64,000 nucleotides of DNA from the NCBI RefSeq assembly GCF_900108065.1, contig NZ_FNVQ01000003.1, positions 1 to 64,000 on the forward strand, written 5' to 3'. The notes beneath the pieces were generated by a model that saw only the letters and a program-made list of their open reading frames with translations, searched no databases and was not told where the DNA came from. The DNA comes from Marinobacterium lutimaris. Lineage in GTDB: Bacteria; Pseudomonadota; Gammaproteobacteria; Pseudomonadales; Balneatricaceae. Positions 1 to 8,901 of this stretch are shown here, in pieces; the stretch's first letter is position 1, and each line of letters begins with the position of its first letter. The position numbers were made by a program, and so were the translations under genes.

Positions 1-204
1 AACCTGCCGATCTTCGCAGAACCGGCGCAGCGCTACTGCCCGGCCGGGGTTTACGAGATCGTCGAAGAGGCATCAGGCCCGCGCTTCCAGATCAACGCAC
101 AGAACTGTGTGCACTGCAAAACCTGTGACATCAAGGACCCGGCCCAGAACATCACCTGGGTGGTACCCGAGGGAGCCGGCGGCCCCAACTATCCGAATAT
201 GTGA
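1..204 (+). CDS. Electron-transfer flavoprotein-ubiquinone oxidoreductase, C-terminal end (partial)
   Basis: The reading frame is open from base 1 and ends at a TGA at 202-204, giving the last 67 residues of a protein whose start lies outside the window. The cysteine pattern (C-P-A-G early, then [12 protein letters not shown]) is the 4Fe-4S cluster domain that ends ETF-QO proteins, and the terminal GGPNYPNM fits that family. ETF-QO is a membrane-bound flavo-iron-sulfur protein that passes electrons from ETF, reduced by acyl-CoA and related dehydrogenases, to ubiquinone. No terminator hairpin is obvious in the 139 bases before the next gene. Confidence 0.9.
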   Translation, partial: NLPIFAEPAQRYCPAGVYEIVEEASGPRFQINAQNCVHCKTCDIKDPAQNITWVVPEGAGGPNYPNM

Positions 205-343
205 TAGCTGGGGCGGTAAAATGAATAGCTCAGAAGCTGTTTAAAAAAATGTTACAGAGTTAAACTTTTATTAGATAAATAAAAATATCAAAACTAGCGT
301 TTAAATTGATATTCATCTCATAACAATAATTAAGAGGTGAGAA

Positions 344-1309
344 ATGACATTTTCCTTATCGCGGTTTGATCAGGAATTTATGGATGTTTCCGGGTTCGAG
401 ATATCCAATTTTCTCAAGAACAAAAGCTTTGCCGATCACCGCTTAATACAGCGCAGCAAGGGCTGCCCGAATGCTTCAAGCCTGAGGTACAAGGCGTTTG
501 GGCCCTTGCAGATTGCAGAGTACACCAGCGGTAACGCTACGGAAGTACGCATCCCATCGCTGGATCACGCCTACCATCTGCAAATCGTGCTTTCCGGTGA
601 CGGCGTCTGTGCTTTTGATGGCCACAGTCTGCCCATGCAGGCCGGCGACTCGATCATGATGACCCCGGGGACCGAATACACCCTGGGCTACTCCAGCGAT
701 TGCATCCAGCTCAGCGTACGCATCCCGCTTGAATTCCTGCATCAGTCCGCACGGGAGTTCGGCTATTTCACCGCTGGCGGGCCAATCCGCTTTCTTCCGC
801 GCAGCGTCAATGTACTGAACGGTGGGCCGATCAGGCACCTGCTGCGCGATATTCTCGAGTTTGATTGCACCGAAAGCAGTGAACGTGCCCAGCTGTACTA
901 TGCCAAGCTGCTGTGCAACGGCATTCTGCAAAGCCACGAAAGCGGCATCTGCCTTAATGATCGGGTCAACCCGTCCGAGCACCGTCACATCGCGCAGATT
1001 CGTAACTACGTGCTCGATCACCTGACAGAGGATATCGGCATTGGTGATCTGGTAGAGCTTTGCCGCATCAGCCGAAAATCCCTGTATAATCTGTTCGACA
1101 AAGAGACCGGGCAGACCCCGTCCACTTATATCCGCCAGTTAAAGCTCGAAACCATCTATACCGAGCTCAGCGGCGATGACCGCAATATCCGCAACGTTAC
1201 CGAAGTAGCGCTGAAGTATGGCTTCACCAACCTGGGCCGCTTCTCCGCCCAGTATCGCGAACATATTGGCGAACTGCCATCCGAGACCCTGCGTCGGCAG
1301 AGCCACTGA
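344..1309 (+). CDS. AraC-family transcriptional regulator
   Basis: This 321-residue protein has the AraC_binding_2 plus HTH_18 layout. The N-terminal half (about 1-200) is a cupin-like ligand domain with a G-D-S-I-M-M-T-P-G-T-E-Y stretch. The C-terminal hundred residues carry two helix-turn-helix motifs (around ISRKSLYNLF and the conserved ending ALKYGFTNLGRFSAQYREHIGELPS, quoted only in part here as GRFSAQYREHIGELPS). A ribosome site AGAGGTGAG precedes the ATG. It resembles the second AraC protein of the window (20505-21452) in architecture and in its C-terminal motif. It may control the convergent porin gene or genes to the left; nothing in the sequence fixes its target. Confidence 0.9.
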   Translation: MTFSLSRFDQEFMDVSGFEISNFLKNKSFADHRLIQRSKGCPNASSLRYKAFGPLQIAEYTSGNATEVRIPSLDHAYHLQIVLSGDGVCAFDGHSLPMQAGDSIMMTPGTEYTLGYSSDCIQLSVRIPLEFLHQSAREFGYFTAGGPIRFLPRSVNVLNGGPIRHLLRDILEFDCTESSERAQLYYAKLLCNGILQSHESGICLNDRVNPSEHRHIAQIRNYVLDHLTEDIGIGDLVELCRISRKSLYNLFDKETGQTPSTYIRQLKLETIYTELSGDDRNIRNVTEVALKYGFTNLGRFSAQYREHIGELPSETLRRQSH

Positions 1310-1442
1310 CTTTTTTTCATCAAGGCCAAGGATTGGCCACCCCTTTTTTATCCCTCCCCTTAACATCTCCTGCAGAATTAATGGCAAAAGCGATGACCCC
1401 GTGGCGATCATCCACCGAGGTTTGAACCACCACTGTGCCAGC

Positions 1443-1645
1443 TTCAATCGGCGCGAGAGCCCACCTTCCACCGGGGCTTTTCCCGTAGGAACGGCGCCCT
1501 GCTGCGATAACCGACTGGGGTTTTGAATCACAGCCGTGCCAGATTCAATCGGCGCGAGAGCCCACCTTCCACCGGGCCGTTTTCCCGTAGGAACGGCGCC
1601 CTGCTGCGATAACCGACTGGGGTGTTGAACCACCACCATGCCAGC
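1443..1645. repeat. Two tandem ~101-bp direct repeats with REP-like core
   Basis: A unit starting TTCAATCGGCGCGAGAGCC at 1443 is repeated from 1544 with few changes (period 101-102 bases). Partial extra copies lie on both sides (from about 1411 and from 1646). Each full unit contains GTAGGAACGGCGCCC followed by TGCGATAACC (1485-1512 and 1587-1614). This core matches, in reverse complement, a sequence at 53277-53306. It looks like a tandem pair of a dispersed palindromic intergenic (REP-like) element and not coding sequence. Confidence 0.75.
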
Positions 1646-1707
1646 TTCAATCAGCACCAGGCCGCACCTCCTAACGTATTTCCATCGGCTGCCAAATTTC
1701 AGGCAAT

Positions 1708-1740
1708 AAAAAACCCGGGGAAGGGGTCCCGGGTTTTTTT
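1708..1740 (-). terminator. Rho-independent terminator of the porin gene
   Basis: CCCGGG at 1714-1719 pairs with CCCGGG at 1728-1733. An A-run (1708-1713) and a T-run (1734-1740) flank the stem, so the structure works in either direction. It lies 18 bases past the porin stop on the minus strand. Confidence 0.85.
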
Positions 1741-1757
1741 AAGCGTTCTAAGTTAAC

Positions 1758-2849
1758 TTAGAACTTGTACATCGCCATGATCTCAACCTGCTGACCAGCC
1801 GGACGCAGGGAGCTGCCTGCAGAGGTCGGCGGACGGTTAGCAGCGTTCTGGTCGCGGAATTCGATACCGAGATCCAGGTTTGGCAGGTAGGTGTAGATCA
1901 GGTTGACGGTAGTCAGCTTGAGGGTATCGTCATCCAGGCTGGAAGCCACTTCATCAGATTTAACCTGACCGTAACGCAGGTTACCACGCAGCTTCGGAGT
2001 GAACTTGTGGCTGATACCAGCGGAGAAGCCAGTCAGAGTAACCATGTCGCCGTTTGCGTCGACTTCCATCTGTGCATCAAGACCGCGGGAACCGTTGTAA
2101 CCCCAGCCAGCGTAGATCGCAGCGCCTTCACCGGTGAAACCGCTCAGCGCCAGGCTAGTGCTGTCAGTCAGCTTGAGCTTACTGGCAACAGAGATAGCTG
2201 CACCAAAGTCAGACTCACCGTCGTTCACACCCGGAGAGGTATCTACTTCACGACCGGTCAGAGCTACGTTAAATGCATGACCACCTTCGGTACGGTAGGT
2301 GTATGCAGCCACCATATCCGGGTAATCAGCATCGTCGTACAGAGGATCCTGCAGGGTCAGACGGAAGCCTTTGTTGGCGTAATGCATTACCAGGTCAGGA
2401 CGGATCGGGGCGCCGTTACCAGCGACGGTACCGATACCCAGACCGAAGAAGTTCAGCATTTCCACATCGAACGGGGCGTTCGCGAAGAACTGACCGTTCC
2501 AGGTCTGACCAACGGTGAAGTTATCAACGCTGATAGTCGCGTGACGCAGGCGCATCGCGTAGGAGCTGTCAGAGTCGTCGGTGTTGTTGTCCCAGAAGTC
2601 ACCTTCGATAAAGCCACGGACCTTGTGACCTTCAATTTCACGTGCAGCGGAGAAGTTCAGACGAGTCTGACGTGCGCTGCCTTCGAAAGAGCTATCGCCG
2701 TTATCCGGATCGGTGAATACACCTTCAGCCTTGACGTAACCGCCGATGCTGAAAGTGGTGCCGTTGTATTCACCCAGTTCCAGTGCGGAAGCCTGAGAGG
2801 AGATACCGGCGACCATGACCGCCAGTGCCAGCTTATTACGAATCATCAT
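1758..2849 (-). CDS. DcaP-like trimeric outer-membrane porin
   Basis: The protein has a signal peptide (MMIRNKLALAVMVAGISS, cleaved after ASA) followed by a beta-barrel sequence starting GTTFSIGGYVKAEGVF and ending in a terminal Phe (AMYKF), as expected for an outer-membrane porin. Motifs such as RLRHATISVDNFTVGQTW fit the DcaP-like family, whose members take up dicarboxylic or aromatic acids (family knowledge). I chose the ATG at 2849 (363 residues) because GAGGG lies about ten bases upstream; the upstream in-frame extension is not porin-like. The second ATG at 2846 is an equally possible start. It sits alone with its own terminator; an inverted repeat (2921-2942) lies in its promoter. Confidence 0.9.
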   Translation of the reverse strand: MMIRNKLALAVMVAGISSQASALELGEYNGTTFSIGGYVKAEGVFTDPDNGDSSFEGSARQTRLNFSAAREIEGHKVRGFIEGDFWDNNTDDSDSSYAMRLRHATISVDNFTVGQTWNGQFFANAPFDVEMLNFFGLGIGTVAGNGAPIRPDLVMHYANKGFRLTLQDPLYDDADYPDMVAAYTYRTEGGHAFNVALTGREVDTSPGVNDGESDFGAAISVASKLKLTDSTSLALSGFTGEGAAIYAGWGYNGSRGLDAQMEVDANGDMVTLTGFSAGISHKFTPKLRGNLRYGQVKSDEVASSLDDDTLKLTTVNLIYTYLPNLDLGIEFRDQNAANRPPTSAGSSLRPAGQQVEIMAMYKF

Positions 2850-3185
2850 CTGAGTTTGGCCCTCGTTATTATCGTTGTATGTTTCAACAGTAATATCCCA
2901 GAGGGCCAAAATCCGGGATATACAAATAGTGTAATCTTTGTACATTGATAAAACTTAGGGTCATTTTTGGAGTCATTTATTGGTCAAGCAGGACTATTTT
3001 CTAAATTTCTTATACCCCAAGGCAAATACCAAATAATGCAGCACCTCTTTTTTTTGAACTGGCAATAAGATTAAAGTAGAAATCGATTAAAAACTGAGAA
3101 CGCTCCCAGCCTGCTACCTGGACTCGCAGCAACGGCCAAACGCCAAAATTTGGCTCTACCGACCCTGATCTGCGAAACTGGCGCC
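2850..3185. other. Intergenic region between porin and cyclotransferase-like gene
   Basis: This 336-base gap between divergent genes is AT-rich from about 2860 to 3100. Apart from the porin Shine-Dalgarno sequence and the inverted repeat at 2921-2942, I see no gene, RNA or clear promoter box in it. Confidence 0.5.
2921..2942. promoter_or_regulatory. Inverted repeat upstream of the porin gene
   Basis: TACAAA (2921-2926) and TTTGTA (2937-2942) form a perfect 6-bp inverted repeat with a 10-base spacer, 72 bases before the porin start. The spacing suits a dimeric repressor or activator, but no binding protein can be named. Confidence 0.35.
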
Positions 3186-3608
3186 ATGCTTTCTAAACCT
3201 ATCCGCAAACTGTTTCTCGCCCTGGGCATCGTTACGCTGCTCGTCCCGGCATACCTCTGGTTCACCCTGCTCAGCCCCTGGGGTTACACAGCCCCCCCCG
3301 GACTTGCTCCTGTCTCGGCCGGACAGCACTCGGTGTTTGTCTACGGCACCCTGCGCTCTCCCCTGGTGCGCTGGCTGGTGATCGGGCGGAATCCGGAAAC
3401 CCGCACCACGACACTGACCGGCTTTCGCAAGGAGGGGCTGGACCTGGAGACAGACTCAGGCTCCGGCGTTAACGGCGACCTTTTCCATGTCTCCGCCGAT
3501 GAACTAAAGCGGCTGGATAGATACGAGCGGCTGGGTATCCGTTACAGGCGTGTGGAAATAGAACTTGGTGACGGCAGCCGGGCTTGGGTCTATCTCAGAA
3601 TCCATTGA
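3186..3608 (+). CDS. Gamma-glutamylcyclotransferase-like (AIG2/GGCT fold) membrane-anchored protein
   Basis: The 140-residue protein starts with a basic segment and one hydrophobic helix (LFLALGIVTLLVPAYLWF). A short GGCT/AIG2 domain follows, with the hallmark VYGTLRSPLVRWLVIG, a G-F-R-K-E-G loop and a final R-Y-R-R-V-E-I-E strand. Family members cleave gamma-glutamyl amines or have unknown substrates, so the reaction is not certain. The ATG at 3186 was chosen over an in-frame TTG at 3150; neither has a strong ribosome site. The last codons form one arm of a long inverted repeat (3584-3633). Confidence 0.75.
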   Translation: MLSKPIRKLFLALGIVTLLVPAYLWFTLLSPWGYTAPPGLAPVSAGQHSVFVYGTLRSPLVRWLVIGRNPETRTTTLTGFRKEGLDLETDSGSGVNGDLFHVSADELKRLDRYERLGIRYRRVEIELGDGSRAWVYLRIH

Positions 3609-3633
3609 ACGCGCTTCTGTGAGATAGACCCAA
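3584..3633. repeat. 14-bp perfect inverted repeat spanning the end of the GGCT-like gene
   Basis: TTGGGTCTATCTCA at 3584-3597 is exactly complementary to TGAGATAGACCCAA at 3620-3633, with a 22-base loop that contains the stop codon at 3606-3608. It lies between two convergent genes. No T-run follows on either strand, so it may act as a 3'-end stabiliser or weak bidirectional terminator. Confidence 0.6.
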
Positions 3634-3673
3634 ACCAAAGACGCTTCAGTAGATACGCTACTACGATGCTTAA

Positions 3674-5521
3674 TCACAGCGGCCATACCCAGAACAGCAG
3701 AGGGATACTGATTACTGCGACCAGCAAAGAGACAGGTAACCCCAGCCGCCAATAGTCGCTGAAATGGAAGCCGCCAGGCCCCAGGATCAGCGTATTGTTC
3801 TGATGCCCGATCGGCGTGAGAAACGCGCAGGACGCACCGATCGCCACGGCCATCAGGAAGGCATCATCATTGACGCCGAGAGTCGCGGCGGTGCCCAGTG
3901 CGATGGGGCACATCGCAGCCGCAGTCGCGGCATTATTGACCACGCACGAGACCAGCATGGTAAGCACCAGGATCAAGCCGATCGCCACCAAAGCACTCCC
4001 CTGCGCCACATGCTCCATCAGTAATTCAGCGATCAGCGCGGCGGTGCCAGTCTTCTCAAGCACCGCTGCAACCGGCATCAGCGCCCCCAGCAATATGATC
4101 ACCGGCCAGTCGATGGCATCGTAGACTGCGCGTAGCGGTAACGTGCGCATCACCATGGTTGCAAGAACACCCGCCGCAAATGCGATCGCCGTCGGTAAAA
4201 CTGCGAAAGCAGCGGCCAACACCGAGGCCAGCATGATCAAAGACGCTGCCAGTGCCTTGCCGCGATCCGGAATACGTAACTCTCGCTCCGCCAGCGGCAC
4301 GCAACCATTGTCTGCCGCAAAGTCACTCAGAGCTTCTTCCGCTCCCTGCATCAACAGCAGGTCACCCGGTCGGATTTTCAGGGTACGCAACCGTGTTTTC
4401 ATCGGCGACCCTTCACGGGATACCGCCAGCAGGTTCAGGCCATAACGGGTGCGCAGCTGAATATCTCTCGCGGAACGCCCCTCAAGCCGTGATTCCGCGC
4501 GCACGACCAGCTCCATCATGGTCAAGCCTTCACCACTGTTTCGATCCGAGTCACGCTCTTCCTTGTCGGCACCCTCTTCCGCCTCTGCAGCATCATGCTC
4601 TGAGCTCTGCTGCTGTGACTCGCCCGCAGAGGATTCCGCCTCCTCCAGCTCCAGGCCCAGCGAACCGAGCACCCCGGCCAGCGCCTCGACATCGGCCTCG
4701 ATGATCAGTATGTCGCCCGCTTGTATGCGACGCGCCGAGGTGGGGACGTTCACCCTGACCTCATTACGCACCAGACCGATAATCTGGGCGTCAACCTCCT
4801 CCAGTTCGGTCTCGATCTCGCCTAAGCGTTTTCCAGCCGCCTTGCTGCTGTCTCCAACCCGGGCTTCGGTAATATAAGCACCGGTCTCAAAACTCTCGCG
4901 GCCAGGTGGTTTACGCGCGGGCACCAGGCGCCAGCCCAACAGCGCTATAAACAGCACGCTAAGCAGCGCCACCGGCAAGCCAACCGCCGTGAAGTCGAAC
5001 ATGGAAAAATTGCTGCCAAGACTTTCATTTCGAAAGCCGGACACAATCAGGTTGGGGGGCGTACCTATTAATGTCGTCAGACCGCCAAGGATGGTGCCAA
5101 ACGCCAGCGGCATCAACGTCTGGCCGGGCGTCAGATCCAGCCGTCCCGACAGTTGCATCGCTACAGGCATCAGCAACGCCATAGCACCGACGTTATTCAT
5201 AAACCCTGACAACACCGCTCCGAGCAATGTCAGTGCGAACAGGCTCAGTGTCGCACCGGCTTTTTTCGGCAGCACGTGCCGCGCCAGCACATCGACCGCA
5301 CCAGAGAACTGCAGCGCCCGGCTTAACACCAGAACGCAGGCCACCGTTACCACAGCGGGATGGGCAAAGCCGAGAAAGGCCTCATCGGCCTCGATTAGTC
5401 CAGTGACAACGCAAGCCAATAACGCACCACCGGCAACCATATCGTGGCGCCAACGGCCCCAGATGAACATCAGCATGGTTGCCAGCAGAATAATCACTAT
5501 CAGCCACTGATCCTGGGTCAA
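3674..5521 (-). CDS. SLC13/DASS-type anion permease with two TrkA-C domains
   Basis: The 615-residue protein has hydrophobic N- and C-terminal halves (about 1-200 and 410-615). A cytoplasmic middle carries two TrkA_C/RCK_C-like domains (around 215-290 and 335-405). The motifs MNNVGAMALLMPV and GTPPNLIVSG in the first half and VNNAATAAAMCPIAL with LTPIGHQNNTLILGPGG in the second are typical of Na+-coupled sulfate/dicarboxylate permeases. A very acidic, Ser/Gln-rich linker (about 290-325) separates the two TrkA_C domains and is unusual. The start is TTG at 5521, supported by GGAG five bases upstream. The substrate is unknown. Confidence 0.88.
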   Translation of the reverse strand: MTQDQWLIVIILLATMLMFIWGRWRHDMVAGGALLACVVTGLIEADEAFLGFAHPAVVTVACVLVLSRALQFSGAVDVLARHVLPKKAGATLSLFALTLLGAVLSGFMNNVGAMALLMPVAMQLSGRLDLTPGQTLMPLAFGTILGGLTTLIGTPPNLIVSGFRNESLGSNFSMFDFTAVGLPVALLSVLFIALLGWRLVPARKPPGRESFETGAYITEARVGDSSKAAGKRLGEIETELEEVDAQIIGLVRNEVRVNVPTSARRIQAGDILIIEADVEALAGVLGSLGLELEEAESSAGESQQQSSEHDAAEAEEGADKEERDSDRNSGEGLTMMELVVRAESRLEGRSARDIQLRTRYGLNLLAVSREGSPMKTRLRTLKIRPGDLLLMQGAEEALSDFAADNGCVPLAERELRIPDRGKALAASLIMLASVLAAAFAVLPTAIAFAAGVLATMVMRTLPLRAVYDAIDWPVIILLGALMPVAAVLEKTGTAALIAELLMEHVAQGSALVAIGLILVLTMLVSCVVNNAATAAAMCPIALGTAATLGVNDDAFLMAVAIGASCAFLTPIGHQNNTLILGPGGFHFSDYWRLGLPVSLLVAVISIPLLFWVWPL

Positions 5522-5932
5522 TTTAGCTCCTTATCTACCCAGCCCATAACGGGCGCTCAACACGCCACCTCACTTTGAGTCTTGCCTGCCTGGGCTGTCA
5601 TCCAGCTCCACTTTCCCCTTAGAGCCGGGAGCGAGAACTCCTATGCTACCGACAGACATAAACTCAACAGCTGTCTTCAAAATAGCAGCTCATCACTAAA
5701 TGTCTGGAGCAGACACCAGGCGGTTAGCAAAACATAGACTTGCAGCAAGTCGTCAGCAGCTCGTTACCAGGACGTAGCAGGACGCGCGCTATACCTTCAT
5801 CAATATCCGGTCAGCGTGCAAAAACAGCAGCGGCAAGAAGCAGAAGCTCTGTCGGGCGAGAAAACGAAGAAGAGAAAAGAGGCAGCGCCCGGCTGAAACA
5901 CCGGGCGCAAAATTGAAGATAGTGACCGGGAC
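5522..5932. other. Intergenic region between two minus-strand transporter genes
   Basis: About 410 bases with no convincing reading frame. It holds the terminator of the NCS1 gene (5885-5908) and the ribosome site of the SLC13 gene (GGAG at about 5527-5530). Nothing else is recognisable. Confidence 0.5.
5885..5908 (-). terminator. Terminator downstream of the NCS1 permease gene
   Basis: GCGCCCGG (5885-5892) pairs with CCGGGCGC (5901-5908). Read on the minus strand the hairpin is followed by the pyrimidine-rich CTCTTTTCTCTTCTTC. It lies 25 bases past the NCS1 stop codon. Confidence 0.75.
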
Positions 5933-7375
5933 TCAGGCCGCTTTAGGCATCAACACCTTGTAAATCACACCACCCAACAGTGCACCCAGCAGCCAGGCGT
6001 AACCGGACAGATCGCTGAGCGCCGCCACCCAGACGGTCGCCACCGAGAATGTAGCACCAACGGCAAAGGCGATCAGGGCTGTACGGTTCCAGCCTTTCGA
6101 GTAGTAGTAGGCGCCTTGCGGATCATTGCTGTAAAGCTCAGCCACTTTCAGACGCTGCTGCTTAACCCAGTAGTAATCAACCACCATGATGCCGTACAAC
6201 GGTGCCAGAGTAGCCCCCAGGGTGTTAACAAAGCCGCTGATACCCACCTCGCTGATAAAGCTGACCCAGAGGCCACCAATCACCAGGGCGAACAGAGAGG
6301 TGATCCAGCCGGCGCGCTTGAAGTCGAGCTTGGCGGGAGCCATGTTGGCGATACCGTTCACGGCAGGAATAAAGTTAGCCACCAGGTTGATGCCGACGGT
6401 GGCGGCGAAGAAGGTGATCGCAGCGATAATAGACAGAATAGTGCTGTCAGCCTTTTCGACGATCTCGGTCGGGTTAACGATCTTTTCGCCGTAGATCACT
6501 GCAGCACCAGCAGTAATCAGCAGTGCCAGCGCGGAGAATAGCACCATGTTCAGCGGCAGACCGGCCAGGTTCCCCTGCACCATCGACTTGGTGTCTTTAG
6601 AGTAGCGGGAGAAGTCACTGAAGTTGATCATCACCGCGGCGAAATAAGCCACCATGGTGCCCACTATCGCCACGAAACCTGATATCTCAGAGCTGAACGT
6701 CGGGTTTTCCGGTGCAAAGATAGTCTGCGCAGCTTCCCAGAGCTGACCGTCGGACTTCTGCCAGAGCACCACCAGCAACCCGATCATTACCGCATAAACG
6801 AAGGGACCGGCCACATTAAGGAAGGTGCCTACCCAGTTCATGCCATGGGAGAAAATCGCGATCTGAAACGCCCACACCAGCAGGAACGAGATCCAGCCCA
6901 GGGTAGTCAGACCCATGAAAGTGTCACCGCCGCTGTCTGCCCCGGTCAACGTGACAAGCAGCAGCTCCAGCGCAGTAGAGGCAAAGTAGGTTTGCGCGCC
7001 ATACCAAAACACCGCGACCGTCGCCCTGAGGATCGCTGGCAGGCGGGCACCGCCCACACCCATGCTTGCGCGCGCCAGAACAGGGTAGGGAATACCGTGA
7101 TCCACACCGGGCTTACCGGAGATATTGACCAGCACCATCACCAGCAGGCCGGCGGTAATCAATGCCGCAAACGCGGTGTAACCGGTTACGCCGTAAGAGA
7201 TAAACAGCGATGCAACCAGTGAATAGCCAAACAGACTCTGGATGTCGTTGGCCCAGATATTAAACACCTCAAACCTTCCCCAGGTTCGTTCCTCCTTGGG
7301 AACGGGTGCCAGAGAGTCATTGTGCAGATCCATCTCAGATGAACTGGTGTTACCCCGGGACCGAGTATTTGTCAT
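5933..7375 (-). CDS. NCS1-family nucleobase/allantoin-type cation symporter
   Basis: The 480-residue protein has about twelve hydrophobic segments. Its first motif, VFNIWANDIQSLFGYSLVAS, and the later DFSRYSKD stretch mark the NCS1 (cytosine, purine, hydantoin, allantoin, thiamine) permeases of the inner membrane. The ATG at 7375 was preferred to an upstream ATG at 7468 because the extra 31 residues are Cys-rich and not family-like, although the ribosome site (GGAAGAGAG) is only fair. It is followed by its own terminator. There is no neighbouring purine or hydantoin gene, so the substrate cannot be inferred. Confidence 0.88.
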   Translation of the reverse strand: MTNTRSRGNTSSSEMDLHNDSLAPVPKEERTWGRFEVFNIWANDIQSLFGYSLVASLFISYGVTGYTAFAALITAGLLVMVLVNISGKPGVDHGIPYPVLARASMGVGGARLPAILRATVAVFWYGAQTYFASTALELLLVTLTGADSGGDTFMGLTTLGWISFLLVWAFQIAIFSHGMNWVGTFLNVAGPFVYAVMIGLLVVLWQKSDGQLWEAAQTIFAPENPTFSSEISGFVAIVGTMVAYFAAVMINFSDFSRYSKDTKSMVQGNLAGLPLNMVLFSALALLITAGAAVIYGEKIVNPTEIVEKADSTILSIIAAITFFAATVGINLVANFIPAVNGIANMAPAKLDFKRAGWITSLFALVIGGLWVSFISEVGISGFVNTLGATLAPLYGIMVVDYYWVKQQRLKVAELYSNDPQGAYYYSKGWNRTALIAFAVGATFSVATVWVAALSDLSGYAWLLGALLGGVIYKVLMPKAA

Positions 7376-8074
7376 TGTGAAAGCTCTCTTCCGCCTTAGC
7401 GATGATGCTAATGTTTCAAAAAAGTAGTCACTGAAACAAATGCAACAAGCGCACCATTTTTGCACCAACGCTCAAATTAGCCCCTACAAACGACCTGTGC
7501 GGTGTCGCAAAGTGCAAAGACGACAAAAGCACGCACCGATACGATGCACTCAATGATTCCATGGCACCGCATTGGACCATCTTTGGTTCTAAACCAGCCC
7601 ATTTACTGTGCAGCCAAATTCGACGCACTTCAGCCGATTGGCGGGTAACAAATCTAAGCCGGTGCTGCGGTATGCGTTACCGGGAGTAACTCTTATCTAC
7701 AAAAGAGGGTGGAAAAGTAACCGTCAGGCGGGTATCAATGAGGCGCTGAGCATCAAACTATGCCCTAAAACAGATCATCAAAATCAGTGTAAAAATCAGA
7801 CTAAAAAGAGCCGGGCCCATATATGAATCGAGCTGCATTATGTTATGAGCATGAATCACATTTACTTAGTAAGGGCTTTGTGATTATTTAGCTATTGTTA
7901 CACGACGGTTTAACCGTTACTTGCGGCTCAAAAACCTATAACGCCCCGCCTCTAAAAAAACCTCTTATATATCAAGCTTCTGACACTTGAACAGCGGCGA
8001 CAGCCATCGTTCCAGTCACGGCGTTTATGTGCCAGGGATCAGCCATCAAACACGTTCGTTAAAAGGAGGCCTGG
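7376..8074. other. 699-bp intergenic region between NCS1 permease and mosB
   Basis: This long gap separates divergent genes. The part near mosB is AT-rich. It contains a 13-bp palindrome, ACGGTT-T-AACCGT (7905-7917), a possible operator for the mos genes, and ends in a very strong ribosome site (AAAGGAGG at about 8062-8069). No typical ModE box (ATCGCTATATA-like) and no recognisable molybdenum-cofactor riboswitch was found by eye. Short open frames here lack ribosome sites. Confidence 0.45.
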
Positions 8075-8890
8075 ATGGCCACTAGTACTACTGAAGAGCT
8101 CGAAGCCCTTCTTATGGAGCGGTCGCTAACCGACTCACAGCTCCTCGAGGCAGCCGAAGGCGCTGCCGATTTCCGTATCCTGCCCGATGCCAGCGTCATC
8201 AAGATTGGTGGCCAGAGCATGATCGATCGGGGCCGCGCCGGTCTTTATCCACTGCTGGATGAGGTCGCCGAAGTACGCAAGCAGCACAAGATGCTGATCG
8301 GCACCGGTGCCGGTACCCGCGCCCGCCACCTCTACTCAATCGCTGCGGGGCTGGGTTTACCAGCCGGTGTGCTGTCGCAACTGGGTTCATCCGTTGCCGA
8401 CCAGAACGCCACTATTCTTGGCCAGCTGCTGGCCAAGGAAGGGATCCCCGTGGTCGACGGTGCGGGCCTGTCCACGGTGCCGCTGTCACTGACCGAGGTA
8501 AACGCCGTGATTTTCAGCGGCATGCCGCCGTACAAACTCTGGATGCGCCCTTCCGCTTCCGGCGTTATTCCGCCCTATCGCACCGATGCGGGCTGCTTCC
8601 TGCTCGCCGAACAGTTCGGCTGCAAACAGATGATCTACGTGAAGGATGAAAACGGCCTCTACACCGAGAATCCGAAAACCGCGACCAGCCCGACCTTTAT
8701 TCCGAGGATTTCGGTGGATGAGATGAAGGAACGGGGGCTGCACGACTCGATCCTGGAGTTCCCGGTGCTGGACCTGCTGCAAGCTGCTCGACATATTCGC
8801 GAAGTTCAGGTGATCAACGGCCTGGTGCCGGGTAATCTGACCCGCGCCCTGGCCGGCGAACACGTCGGCACCATCATCACAGCGAGCTGA
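8075..8890 (+). CDS. mosB: Molybdenum storage protein, beta subunit
   Basis: This 271-residue amino-acid-kinase-fold protein matches the remembered Azotobacter vinelandii MoSto beta chain along its whole length: an early [12 protein letters not shown] segment, [48 protein letters not shown] and the end [14 protein letters not shown]. MoSto is a cytosolic alpha3-beta3 cage that packs polyoxomolybdate or tungstate clusters at the expense of ATP. The start is certain (AAAGGAGG five bases before ATG). mosA follows after 11 bases. Together they form a two-gene operon ending in a terminator at 9744. Confidence 0.95.
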   Translation: MATSTTEELEALLMERSLTDSQLLEAAEGAADFRILPDASVIKIGGQSMIDRGRAGLYPLLDEVAEVRKQHKMLIGTGAGTRARHLYSIAAGLGLPAGVLSQLGSSVADQNATILGQLLAKEGIPVVDGAGLSTVPLSLTEVNAVIFSGMPPYKLWMRPSASGVIPPYRTDAGCFLLAEQFGCKQMIYVKDENGLYTENPKTATSPTFIPRISVDEMKERGLHDSILEFPVLDLLQAARHIREVQVINGLVPGNLTRALAGEHVGTIITAS

Positions 8891-8901
8891 GGCCCATCAT
8901 C

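Noticed and set aside
1411-1660. A CRISPR-like array
   Set aside because: There are only two full 101-bp tandem units with no short-repeat/spacer alternation. They are REP-like direct repeats.
7608-7826. A 72-codon frame between the NCS1 permease and mosB
   Set aside because: It has no ribosome site, no motif and unusual composition, and it lies in a probable regulatory gap.
7965-7975. TTATATATCAA shared with 36402-36412 as a common operator
   Set aside because: Only a short AT-rich word is shared. The palindrome partner TTGATA of the second site is absent here, so chance is likely.
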